This document shows, one piece after another, positions 1 through 6,438 of a stretch of 11,478 nt of DNA; positions within the stretch are counted from its first letter, which is position 1, and each line of letters starts with the position of its first letter. The translations under genes and the position numbers were made by a program. The notes below the pieces were generated by a model. It had not been told where the DNA came from. It saw nothing but the letters and a program-made list of their open reading frames with translations, and did not search any database. Source of the DNA: Cesiribacter sp. (GTDB lineage Bacteria > Bacteroidota > Bacteroidia > Cytophagales > Cyclobacteriaceae). The stretch spans positions 1-11,478 of the forward strand of contig JASLAE010000056.1 of assembly GCA_030147305.1 (NCBI GenBank). The letters run 5' to 3'.

Positions 1-10
1 AGCAAACAGG

Positions 11-31
11 AAAAAAAGATCAATGATCTTT
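11..31 (-). terminator. Candidate intrinsic terminator after the aldo/keto reductase gene
   Basis: Read on the minus strand, AAAGATC and GATCTTT form a perfect 7-bp stem around a 3-nt loop and run directly into a stretch of seven T. It lies about 75 bp past the reductase stop codon, as expected for an intrinsic terminator. The stem is AT-rich and weak, so termination may be partial. The rest of 1-104 holds nothing else I can support. Confidence 0.5.
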
Positions 32-104
32 CTTATGTAAACGCAGTGTAAGCTTACCCATTTGGCCCAGCTGAGGATCAGATGCTGGAAGTATACACAA
101 GTTG

Positions 105-1145
105 CTACTTATAGAACTGAGGCAATGGATTAAGCCTGGTATTTTGTCTCTGGTGCCAGTAAGGATAAATGGTAGGTTGCTCACTGGCTTTATCCAGCAT
201 CTTTAGCTGTTCGGTACTAAGGTTCCACCCCACTGCATCCAGGTTTTGCCTGAGCTGTTCTTCATTTCTGGCGCCAATGATAATGCTTGAGACTGTTGGC
301 CGTTGCAGCAGCCAGTTAATTGATATTTGTGCGAGGGTCTTGCCTGTTTCGGCAGCTACTTTATCCAGGGCATCAATGGTATTGTAAAATACTTCTTCGT
401 TGATCACAGCCTCGGGTACCGGACTGCCTCCCAGGGCTACACGGCTATTCGGGGGCAAAGGCTGATGGCGGCGATATTTGCCACCCAACCTGCCCGCAGC
501 CAGTGGTGACCAGACAATCCCTCCTACTCTCTGGTCAATGCCAAGGGGCATCAGCTCCCACTCATATTCCCTGTTCGCCAGGGAATAATACACCTGGTGG
601 GCTACGTAACGGCTCCAGCCCCTTGCATCAGAAACTGCCAGGGATTTCATCAGGTGCCATCCCGAGAAGTTAGAGGCAGCTATATACCGGACCTTACCGC
701 TCTGTACCAGGTCGTCGAGTGTACGCAGGGTTTCTTCTACCGGCGTATTCCCATCAAAGCCGTGCATATGATATAGATCTATATAATCGGTGTTAAGTCT
801 CCTCAGGCTGCCTTCTACCTGCTTCGTTAAATGAAAACGTGAAGATCCCTGGTTGTTGGGTCCTTTCCCAAAGGGAAATGTTCCTTTGGTGGAGATAAGT
901 ACTTTGTCCCGCATACCGTGCAGGGCTTTTCCTAAGATCTCTTCCGACAGCCCCTCTGAATAAATATCTGCCGTATCGAAAAAATTAACCCCTGCCTCCA
1001 GGCACAGGTTCACCATGCGGGTGGCTTCTTCTACCTGTGTACTGCCCCAGGCCTTGAAGAACTCGTTGCCTCCGCCAAAAGTTGCAGTGCCAAAGCTCAG
1101 CACCGGCACCTGCAGGCCCGATGCACCCAGTTGTCTGTATTCCAT
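105..1145 (-). CDS. Aldo/keto reductase family oxidoreductase
   Basis: This 346-residue protein is a full-length NADPH-dependent aldo/keto reductase, a cytoplasmic TIM-barrel enzyme that reduces carbonyl groups. The family's catalytic tetrad can be read: Asp57 and Tyr62 in FFDTADIYSEG, Lys87 in ISTKG, and His128 in DLYHMHGFD. The N-terminal GxxxxFGTATFG-like segment and the late IIIGARNEEQLRQNL segment, which contacts the cofactor phosphate, are also typical. No signal peptide is present. The substrate cannot be told from sequence. The gene lies 138 bp downstream of the Rrf2 regulator on the same strand, with a long dyad (1155-1199) just before its start, so it may have its own control. A link to nitrogen-oxide stress is possible only through position. 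The ATG at 1143-1145 gives the normal family N-terminus (MEYRQLGASGLQVP). Confidence 0.93.
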   Translation of the reverse strand: MEYRQLGASGLQVPVLSFGTATFGGGNEFFKAWGSTQVEEATRMVNLCLEAGVNFFDTADIYSEGLSEEILGKALHGMRDKVLISTKGTFPFGKGPNNQGSSRFHLTKQVEGSLRRLNTDYIDLYHMHGFDGNTPVEETLRTLDDLVQSGKVRYIAASNFSGWHLMKSLAVSDARGWSRYVAHQVYYSLANREYEWELMPLGIDQRVGGIVWSPLAAGRLGGKYRRHQPLPPNSRVALGGSPVPEAVINEEVFYNTIDALDKVAAETGKTLAQISINWLLQRPTVSSIIIGARNEEQLRQNLDAVGWNLSTEQLKMLDKASEQPTIYPYWHQRQNTRLNPLPQFYK

Positions 1146-1154
1146 GCTTATGTT

Positions 1155-1199
1155 TTAGCTATTATCGATTAAGAAACTAGCTTCTTCCATAATAGTTAA
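1155..1199. promoter_or_regulatory. Nested inverted repeat upstream of the aldo/keto reductase gene
   Basis: The outer arms TTAGCTATTAT (1155-1165) and ATAATAGTTAA (1189-1199) pair at 10 of 11 positions. Inside them AAGAAACTAGCTTCTT (1171-1186) is itself a dyad with 7 of 8 matching pairs centred on CTAG. The element ends 10 bp before the reductase start codon. No T-run follows on either strand, so an operator or a 5' leader hairpin fits better than a terminator. Its function is unknown. Confidence 0.45.
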
Positions 1200-1283
1200 T
1201 GAAAACTTCTACCGGCATGAAAACAGGAAATAGAGCCCGACCTCCATCCGTCAGAGTGCTTTTTTTGTTATTTCAGGCAACTG

Positions 1284-1730
1284 TTAGGATGCTGCTGCCA
1301 GGTTTTTCAGATAGGCATGGCCTACTTCTATTTCACGAACAAGGTCATGGATGGTTCTTTTGTTAAAAACCCTGGCTAACCCATCCCGGTATGCTTTAAA
1401 ATCATCATGCAGCGGACAGGGGTGCTCATCGGAACACTTCTTCATCCCCAAGCCACAGCGTTTAAATCCTTCTACGCCATCGATCACGCGCACCACGTCC
1501 ATGATGGTAATTTCACTGGCGGGCTGACTCAGGTAAAAACCTCCATTGGGGCCTTTCACGGAAGCAATCAACCCCTTGCGCACCAGGTCCTGAAGAATCT
1601 TGCCAATAAAGTGCATGGGCAGATCCAGCTCTTTGGCCACTTCTTTAATCCCCACTTTGCGGTCTTCTGCAGCATGCAGCGCAATGTACATGAGTGAACG
1701 TATTGCGTATTCCGATGTCTTTGTCAGCAT
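1284..1730 (-). CDS. Rrf2-family transcriptional regulator, probable Fe-S sensor (NsrR/IscR-like)
   Basis: This 148-residue protein has the Rrf2 winged-helix fold: MLTKTSEYAIRSLMYIA at the N-terminus, the recognition region PMHFIGKILQDLVRKGL (38-54) and the wing motif SVKGPNGGFYLSQP (57-70). Three cysteines, Cys92, Cys99 and Cys105, followed by PLH, form the segment that binds an iron-sulfur cluster in NsrR, IscR and RsrR. The spacing is CX6CX5C, one residue longer in the first gap than the usual CX5CX5C. Cluster-bearing Rrf2 proteins sense nitric oxide, cluster supply or redox state and mostly act as repressors. Placement directly after the RIC and hemerythrin genes suggests a nitric oxide sensor like NsrR controlling them, but the exact ligand is inferred. 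The ATG at 1728-1730 gives the canonical start. A 7-bp inverted repeat lies upstream at 1773-1791. Confidence 0.9.
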   Translation of the reverse strand: MLTKTSEYAIRSLMYIALHAAEDRKVGIKEVAKELDLPMHFIGKILQDLVRKGLIASVKGPNGGFYLSQPASEITIMDVVRVIDGVEGFKRCGLGMKKCSDEHPCPLHDDFKAYRDGLARVFNKRTIHDLVREIEVGHAYLKNLAAAS

Positions 1731-1772
1731 TCCGGGTCCATGTTTTTTAAGAATTCAGGCATTGTAAGCAGC

Positions 1773-1791
1773 ATTGCCCGATGGGGGCAAT
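1773..1791. promoter_or_regulatory. Inverted repeat upstream of the Rrf2 gene, possible autoregulatory operator
   Basis: ATTGCCC (1773-1779) and GGGCAAT (1785-1791) form a perfect 7-bp inverted repeat with a 5-bp spacer. It sits 43 to 61 bp before the regulator's start codon, where a promoter would be expected. No T-run follows on either side, so a terminator is unlikely. Rrf2 regulators often repress their own gene, which makes an operator the leading guess. The remainder of the 181-bp gap 1731-1911 shows no other convincing element. Confidence 0.4.
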
Positions 1792-1911
1792 TTAGCGTAA
1801 ATAAGTAAGCCTGTGGCTAAGCTGTATCAACCTAAAAGATGATTTTGTGTTATTTGCTGCCTGTCATTACTATACTTACGCAGCAGAAAGCAGTTTTGAT
1901 CCTCTACTGGC

Positions 1912-2379
1912 TTAGTAAACCCAGAAATGCGGGTGAAAATCATCTTCCGGCAGTGCTTCGTGTTCCTGCAGCAGCTCTCCAATTTGCTCCAGCTGCCTGG
2001 TAGTAGCTATGTTTTCCAGATAAGGAAAGAGCTCCCGCTCCTCAAAACGAATGTGCACACTTAGTAAAGCCTGCAGGCTGGCCAGCGGTAATTTGGTTTG
2101 CAGGGGCCCCTGCTCCAGTTCGGTTATTATTTGCCGTATCTGCTGATGTTCCTCCTCCAGCTGTCTGCGCTTAGGATCATGTAGAGAGAGCATTGGCAGC
2201 AGAACCTCTTCTTCTTTTGCAAAATGTTCCTGCAGGTGCTGCTTCCAGTAATAAAGGGCATAATCCCGCAGCATGTCCAGGCTCACCTTTTTAGCAATAC
2301 CCTGTTTTATTTTCCAGCAAAAGAGCAAGCCGAAGTGATGCTCTCTGGAGAGTGGAACCAGGTTAAGGTCTCGTTTCAT
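1912..2379 (-). CDS. Hemerythrin-like (HHE) domain protein
   Basis: This 155-residue cytoplasmic protein is a single hemerythrin-like four-helix bundle that probably carries a di-iron centre. Metal-ligand patterns can be read in order: His14/His15 in SREHHFGLLF, His52 with Glu56 in EHFAKEEE, His78 in EEEHQQI, and His109 with Glu113 in HIRFEERELFP. Each HxxxE pair is repeated as the family requires. Such proteins bind O2 or NO, store iron, or assist repair proteins; which applies here cannot be told. The gene starts 67 bp after the RIC stop codon on the same strand, with a strong hairpin between them, so it is most likely in the same transcript and serves the same stress. It lacks the DUF2249 and ScdA N-terminal domains found in its upstream neighbour, so it is not a simple duplicate of that gene. 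Confidence 0.88.
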   Translation of the reverse strand: MKRDLNLVPLSREHHFGLLFCWKIKQGIAKKVSLDMLRDYALYYWKQHLQEHFAKEEEVLLPMLSLHDPKRRQLEEEHQQIRQIITELEQGPLQTKLPLASLQALLSVHIRFEERELFPYLENIATTRQLEQIGELLQEHEALPEDDFHPHFWVY

Positions 2380-2400
2380 GGTAATAGATTTATGGTAAAT

Positions 2401-2439
2401 GGCACTGGTGAGAAACCACGAGCAGCCCTCACCAGTGCC
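2401..2439 (-). promoter_or_regulatory. Strong hairpin between the RIC and hemerythrin genes
   Basis: GGCACTGGTGAG (2401-2412) and CTCACCAGTGCC (2428-2439) form a perfect 12-bp stem with a 15-nt loop. On the minus-strand transcript it begins about 7 nt after the RIC stop codon and ends 21 nt before the hemerythrin start. What follows on the minus strand is ATTTACC rather than a T-run, so it is more likely an RNA-processing or 3'-end stabilising hairpin, or a weak attenuator, than a full terminator. Confidence 0.6.
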
Positions 2440-2446
2440 TTAATTT

Positions 2447-3412
2447 TTATGCTTTTGCCAGCAGCGCTTCCTCTAATTTCTGCGCTTTGGGAAAGAGAAT
2501 GTTGTTTTCCAGGTGAATGTGCTGGTGCAGGTCAGCCTCAAACTCCTGCAGTGCCTGGAAGGCCAAACGGTAGGTAGTGCAGGCATCTGCCGGCAGTGCA
2601 TAGTTGTTGGTGAGTTCCTTTATTTCTGCCAGACCCTCGCCAGCAGCTTCGTGCTCCTGCTCCATTTGCTGTATTGGGTTCGTAACAGTTCCGAATGGCG
2701 GATATTCCATGGCCTTCCCTCCTCTTTTTATTTCGCTGATGCGGCGAATGTAGGGGAAAAGCACCCGTTCTTCCTTGTACATGTGCTGCTCCAGCTCTGC
2801 TGCTATTTCGGCAAACAGGGTAGCTACCTTTAGCAGCTCCGGATGGCGTTCTCCATGCACCCGGGCTATCTTTGTGGTGTATTCATAAATGGCAGGCAGG
2901 GCGTGACGCACAAAGCTATGGTGGGTATTTTCAATGAAATCTGCCAGAAAATCCAGCTCCCAGCTGTCGTAATTCAAACTTCTGTTGGTGCTGATATCAG
3001 CCAGGGAATTGAGCTCCTGCTCCAGTTTAAGCTGGTCAATGCCTTTCTCGGCACAAACTTTATCCAGGGTCTTTTTGCCACCGCAGCAGAAATCTATACC
3101 CCATTTACTGAAAATCTGTGCCCTTCGATAATCTTTGGCGACCAGCTCGCCAATGGTTTGTTTTTCCGCTGACCTGAGCTTTGTAATTTCAACCTCCCAC
3201 ACTTCGGGACCTTCCAGCAGGTAAGTCCAGGTAAAAACGTTGCCTCTTTCACCTGTTAACTGGTAATAAAGCGGCTTCGGATCATGGTCATTGTGGATGA
3301 TAAAACTTTCACCACCATTCAGGCTATCGAACTTCTTAAAAATAGTAGGATGTTTGAGGCGAGGCTCTATGATGGTTACATCCAGTACATCAAGGATATC
3401 TTGCGTTGTCAT
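2447..3412 (-). CDS. ric: Iron-sulfur cluster repair di-iron protein (RIC/ScdA/YtfE family) with N-terminal DUF2249 domain
   Basis: This 321-residue cytoplasmic protein joins three domains. Residues 1-78 match DUF2249, with FDSLNGGESFIIHNDHDPKP followed by a GPEVWEVEI end. Residues 85-125 are the ScdA N-terminal domain with its signature FCCGG (Cys109, Cys110). Residues 150-310 are the di-iron hemerythrin-like domain. Its ligands line up in spacing with E. coli YtfE: His165, His186, His210, Glu214, His254, His298, Glu302; only the gap before His254 is longer, by an insert near 225-245. RIC proteins restore iron-sulfur clusters damaged by nitric oxide or peroxide and may release NO from di-iron sites. 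The usual family length is about 220 residues, and the extra is the DUF2249 domain. It is the first gene of the group leading to the hemerythrin protein. A promoter box (3441-3448) and a 36-bp dyad lie just upstream. Confidence 0.94.
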   Translation of the reverse strand: MTTQDILDVLDVTIIEPRLKHPTIFKKFDSLNGGESFIIHNDHDPKPLYYQLTGERGNVFTWTYLLEGPEVWEVEITKLRSAEKQTIGELVAKDYRRAQIFSKWGIDFCCGGKKTLDKVCAEKGIDQLKLEQELNSLADISTNRSLNYDSWELDFLADFIENTHHSFVRHALPAIYEYTTKIARVHGERHPELLKVATLFAEIAAELEQHMYKEERVLFPYIRRISEIKRGGKAMEYPPFGTVTNPIQQMEQEHEAAGEGLAEIKELTNNYALPADACTTYRLAFQALQEFEADLHQHIHLENNILFPKAQKLEEALLAKA

Positions 3413-3440
3413 GGGACGATGGGTTTATGTTTGTGATATG

Positions 3441-3448
3441 CAAAGATA
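3441..3448 (-). promoter_or_regulatory. Candidate Bacteroidota -7 promoter box for the RIC gene
   Basis: The minus strand reads TATCTTTG, an exact match to the TAnnTTTG consensus of Bacteroidota housekeeping promoters, 29 bp upstream of the RIC start codon. The matching -33 TTTG element is not clear; the region where it should lie is occupied by the long dyad at 3454-3489, as expected for a regulated promoter. One short box alone is weak evidence. Confidence 0.45.
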
Positions 3449-3453
3449 ATCAT

Positions 3454-3489
3454 AAATAAAGATATAAAGGTCATTTTATATATTTATTT
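3454..3489. promoter_or_regulatory. 36-bp near-perfect inverted repeat, probable operator of the RIC gene
   Basis: The left arm AAATAAAGATATAAA (3454-3468) and right arm TTTATATATTTATTT (3475-3489) pair at 14 of 15 positions around the 6-bp spacer GGTCAT. The innermost 7 bp on each side are perfect. The element lies 42 to 77 bp before the RIC start codon and overlaps the place where a -33 element would be. NsrR-type Rrf2 proteins bind AT-rich dyads of similar size, so binding by the Rrf2 protein at 1284-1730 is a reasonable guess, though the classical NsrR consensus is not matched. AT-richness raises the chance of accidental pairing. Confidence 0.6.
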
Positions 3490-3514
3490 TACATCCATTC
3501 CTTTATATCCAGGA

Positions 3515-3549
3515 GGTAAATAAACCCGCCGGCTACCACACCGACGGGT
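3515..3549 (-). terminator. Probable intrinsic terminator of the nos operon
   Basis: On the minus strand ACCCGTCGG and CCGGCGGGT pair over 9 bp with one wobble pair (3541-3549 with 3524-3532), leaving an 8-nt loop, followed by TTTATTTA. It lies about 30 bp after the nosY stop codon and separates the nos operon from the RIC group. Confidence 0.75.
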
Positions 3550-3581
3550 CTCCCTTTTACTACCCTATAGTCTAAGCTAAA

Positions 3582-4364
3582 CTATAAGTCTTTTCGGATA
3601 AAGATCCGCTTAGCACACATCAGCGGCAGCAGCACCCAGCCCAGCATCAGCAGGCAGGCATACAATACGCCGGTGAAATTGCTAAAAAGGCTTTTATACA
3701 AGGCGCCGGTATAGCCCATTAGCGCAGATACATCGATTTGCAGCAGCACCAGCACCCGCCCCAGGTCAATGGGATTGAGCGAAAGCATGGCCAGTGAAAA
3801 CTTGTCGAGCGGGTAGTCGCTAAAATAGAAGAGCACCAGCATGACCAGCCCGTCGTAGAGGAGGCTGAAATAAAACCAGAGCAGCAGTGCCAGGCCAATG
3901 CCTTTGGCCTTGTCACGGGTTATTACAGAAGCCAGAAATGCAAGGGCCACAAAAATAAAGGTGAGAAAGATACCCGCGGTGATCAGATACACACCTGCTG
4001 TACCGCTTCCACCGGCACCATTGCTAAAGAGAAGCACCGGCACCCCTACCCCAAGTACAAAAGCGGTTGCCAGTGACAGGGCAACGCCCAGGTACTCGCT
4101 GTAGAAGATCTTTTGCCGGTTAATGGGTTGTGCTACCAGCAGCTCTATAAACTCCTGTGAGTTGTAGAAGTGGATAGTGGCGAAAATTATGCTGATAAGC
4201 GGAACCACCAGCAGCACGACATTCAACAGGCTGAGCACTGCTTTGGACGGATCCTGCTCTAACTGGAACAAACCCAGCGACAGCAGGAGTAGAAAAAGTG
4301 TATAACCGATCACAATCCGGTTCCTGAGGATATCGTACAGCACGTATTTAATAACCTTTTCCAT
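3582..4364 (-). CDS. nosY: NosY, ABC transporter permease for nitrous oxide reductase maturation
   Basis: This 260-residue inner-membrane protein is the permease of the NosDFY complex, which is needed to build the CuZ centre of NosZ. About six hydrophobic spans can be seen, near residues 17-33, 43-65, 92-114, 125-147, 155-181 and 232-250. The NosY-type segment LNPIDLGRVLVLLQIDVSA (196-214) and the following GYTGALY lie in the large loop before the last span. The length is close to the family norm. The gene begins only 4 bp after the nosF stop codon, so the two are translationally coupled and the products are expected to pair. It is the last gene of the nos operon, with a terminator 30 bp downstream. 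The transported molecule is debated in this family (a sulfur species or help with copper loading) and the sequence does not settle it. Confidence 0.92.
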   Translation of the reverse strand: MEKVIKYVLYDILRNRIVIGYTLFLLLLSLGLFQLEQDPSKAVLSLLNVVLLVVPLISIIFATIHFYNSQEFIELLVAQPINRQKIFYSEYLGVALSLATAFVLGVGVPVLLFSNGAGGSGTAGVYLITAGIFLTFIFVALAFLASVITRDKAKGIGLALLLWFYFSLLYDGLVMLVLFYFSDYPLDKFSLAMLSLNPIDLGRVLVLLQIDVSALMGYTGALYKSLFSNFTGVLYACLLMLGWVLLPLMCAKRIFIRKDL

Positions 4365-4368
4365 GGCT

Positions 4369-5073
4369 TTATTCCATTAATTTTGCAATTGCCCTGCTCA
4401 GTCTCGTTTCTCCGGTTTCTTCCTTGATTGCAGCAATGCTGCGGTAGAAGCGAAGGGTGCCGTCCATCATGCACAGCACATCGTCGGCGACTTCTTCTAT
4501 TTCGCTCATGATGTGAGAGCTGATGAGGATAAGCTTATCCTTTTTCTTTTCTTTCAGGATCTTGGCCTTGAGGATCTCCGAAGCAAGCGGATCCAGCCCG
4601 GCGGTGGGTTCATCCAGGATCAGCACATCCGGCTGAAACAGGAAAGCCAGCGCAGCACTCACTTTCTGCTTCATACCGCCTGATAGGGCTCCCAGTCGCT
4701 TGTCGTACATCTTCTGTATGTTGTACAGGCCAATCAGCTCTTCATCGAGCTCCGCCACATCCCTGCGAATATCTTTCATCATTTCGAATAGCTGGCGTAC
4801 TTTCATGTTCTCGGGAAAATGACTGATCTGCGGCATGTAGCCAATCTTGCGCCGGTATTCCCATTGCTTCAGCACCAGCTCATCGTCTACATAAATTTCG
4901 CCGCTATCGGGCTGCACGATCCCCAGCAGGCATTTAATGGTTGTGGTTTTGCCTGAGCCGTTGGGACCAATCATTGACACCACCTGCCCGCGTTCAAATT
5001 CCACACTGAGGTTGTTGAGCACCTGCAGCCTGCCGTATCGCTTATTTAGGTTTTTTATCGTGATCATGATCAT
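4369..5073 (-). CDS. nosF: NosF, ABC transporter ATP-binding protein
   Basis: This 234-residue cytoplasmic ATPase powers the NosDFY maturation complex. All ABC motifs are present in order: Walker A GPNGSGKT (36-43), Q-loop Gln82 in GYMPQ, signature LSGGM (130-134), Walker B VLILDE (150-155) with D-loop GLD, and switch His187 in ISSHIM. The set is complete, so the protein should be active. Neighbours nosD and nosY identify it as NosF rather than a generic ABC ATPase. The start is uncertain by two codons: ATG at 5071-5073 or at 5065-5067, the latter giving the more usual MITIKNLNKRYG. The gap to nosD is 114 bp, longer than elsewhere in the operon, but no clear terminator or promoter is visible in it. 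Confidence 0.94.
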   Translation of the reverse strand: MIMITIKNLNKRYGRLQVLNNLSVEFERGQVVSMIGPNGSGKTTTIKCLLGIVQPDSGEIYVDDELVLKQWEYRRKIGYMPQISHFPENMKVRQLFEMMKDIRRDVAELDEELIGLYNIQKMYDKRLGALSGGMKQKVSAALAFLFQPDVLILDEPTAGLDPLASEILKAKILKEKKKDKLILISSHIMSEIEEVADDVLCMMDGTLRFYRSIAAIKEETGETRLSRAIAKLME

Positions 5074-5171
5074 CTGATGTTAGCGGATAAAAGCAAGATG
5101 TAAGACCTGAGAATGCCAGCTCGTCTTTTGCCAATCCTGTTTTACAGCGAAGGACTAATTTCAAAGGTCTC

Positions 5172-5192
5172 GGTTAAGGGTTTAGGGTTACC
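5172..5192. repeat. Three degenerate heptamer repeats at the nosD stop codon
   Basis: GGTTAAG (5172-5178), GGTTTAG (5179-5185) and GGTTACC (5186-5192) are three consecutive copies of a GGTTWRS-like heptamer that spans the nosD stop codon. This is a very short array with no known role and may be accidental. Confidence 0.35.
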
Positions 5193-6438
5193 ATTTTAGC
5201 ATAGAGGGTTGCTCGTCCAGCAGCTTCTCCGGCGTAAAGGCCGGGAAAACTTTTTCCATGGCATCCATAAGGTCTACTATAAAACTGCGCATAAACATAA
5301 TGGAGGAAGGCACCTTTTCTACCACCATGGAATAAAGGCTTACCGGCCGGTAGGGCACATCACCTACCCGATCTTTATCCAGGTCGTAGCCCGCATATTT
5401 ATCCCAGTAATTCCCGGAAAAGTGGTTGAGCTGTACGTTGCCATTCGTGGCAATGTCAAAGGTGTTACCAACGAAGTTGTTGCGGCGGAAGGTATCTTCA
5501 GCACAGCTGGAAAGCAGCCGTATGGCCCAGCCATTTCCGTTAAACTCATTCTCCCGCACATCCAGCTTAGAAGCCCCTTCCATATAAATGCCGGTGGTGT
5601 TTCTGCTAAATTTGTTACTGGCAATGGTGCTTTGGCTAATTTCCTTCAGGAGCAGGCCATAGGCGGCACTTCCCCAGTTTTCTTCAAAGCGGTTGTGCTC
5701 CATAATCACATTTTTGGTATACATCACCGCGACACCGGCGCCATTTTTACGGAAAGTATTATGGCGGTACGCATTGCCATCGGAAAACATGAAGTGCAGC
5801 CCGTATCTAAGGTTGTTTTCGCTGAGGTTATTTTCAATATGACTAAGCTTTACAAACTCCAGGTAAATACCATCCCGGTGGCCCGCCAGCGTATTCCCTT
5901 CAATGGTGGCATTATCGCAGTACCAGAGGTGGATGGCATTGCCGGAAGCGGTTTCTGTGATCCCCTCGCCCTGCACCTGGTTGTTTCGGATGGTGCAGTT
6001 GTCAGATTTCTGCAGATATATACCAAAGAAGGCATTCAGGATCGTATTATCTTCCAGCACCACACGACTGCTCTCCACAACCCGGATGGCAGCATGGTCT
6101 TTCATATAGCTTACCTCCACATTCTTCAGCACAAACCCTTTTACCACCACATTACTGCTGGTGATGGTCAGGATTTCTCCCTGCAGCCTGCCATCGATCA
6201 CCGGCTTATCCATACCAATCAGGGCAATAGGCTTATCAATAAGAATACTGCTTTCCCCGTAAACGCCAGCCTGTACCAGCACCCGATCTCCCGGCTGAGC
6301 TGCCGCTACGGCAGAAGCGATGGTTCTGAAGCGTCCCTCCTTCCCCACCAGCAGATCCGCTGCCAAAGTACTCGTGGCAGCTGTTAGCCACAGCACCACT
6401 ATTACCATCCACCTGGTATAGTTAATAAGGCTTTTCAT
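5188..6438 (-). CDS. nosD: NosD, periplasmic beta-helix copper maturation protein
   Basis: Read from the ATG at 6436-6438, this 416-residue protein begins with a signal peptide: MKSLINYTRW, a hydrophobic core MVIVVLWLTAATS, and cleavage expected after TLA near residue 26. Roughly residues 95-335 are repeated short strands with N-rich turns (NNQVQG, IEGNTL, IENNLSENN, MEHNRF, RRNNF), the right-handed beta-helix (CASH/NosD repeat) fold. The C-terminal block NYWDKYAGYDLDKD through DVPYRP (343-365) is the conserved NosD ending. NosD works in the periplasm with NosF and NosY and receives copper from NosL. A longer reading from GTG at 6486 would add 16 polar residues before the signal peptide and overlap nosL by 65 bp, so it is less likely; the chosen start overlaps nosL by 17 bp, which suggests coupling. 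Confidence 0.92.
   Translation of the reverse strand: MKSLINYTRWMVIVVLWLTAATSTLAADLLVGKEGRFRTIASAVAAAQPGDRVLVQAGVYGESSILIDKPIALIGMDKPVIDGRLQGEILTITSSNVVVKGFVLKNVEVSYMKDHAAIRVVESSRVVLEDNTILNAFFGIYLQKSDNCTIRNNQVQGEGITETASGNAIHLWYCDNATIEGNTLAGHRDGIYLEFVKLSHIENNLSENNLRYGLHFMFSDGNAYRHNTFRKNGAGVAVMYTKNVIMEHNRFEENWGSAAYGLLLKEISQSTIASNKFSRNTTGIYMEGASKLDVRENEFNGNGWAIRLLSSCAEDTFRRNNFVGNTFDIATNGNVQLNHFSGNYWDKYAGYDLDKDRVGDVPYRPVSLYSMVVEKVPSSIMFMRSFIVDLMDAMEKVFPAFTPEKLLDEQPSMLKW

Noticed and set aside
1230..1270. T-run GCTTTTTTTG on the plus strand as a terminator
   Set aside because: No convincing stem precedes it and no plus-strand gene ends there.
3454..3489. Classical NsrR or FNR consensus site at the RIC dyad
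   Set aside because: The arms do not match the NsrR AAGATGYATTT half-site or the FNR TTGAT half-site; only a generic operator call is supportable.
5209..6387. 392-codon open frame on the plus strand opposite nosD
   Set aside because: It lies wholly antisense to a well-supported NosD with signal peptide and beta-helix repeats, and its translation shows no recognisable domain.
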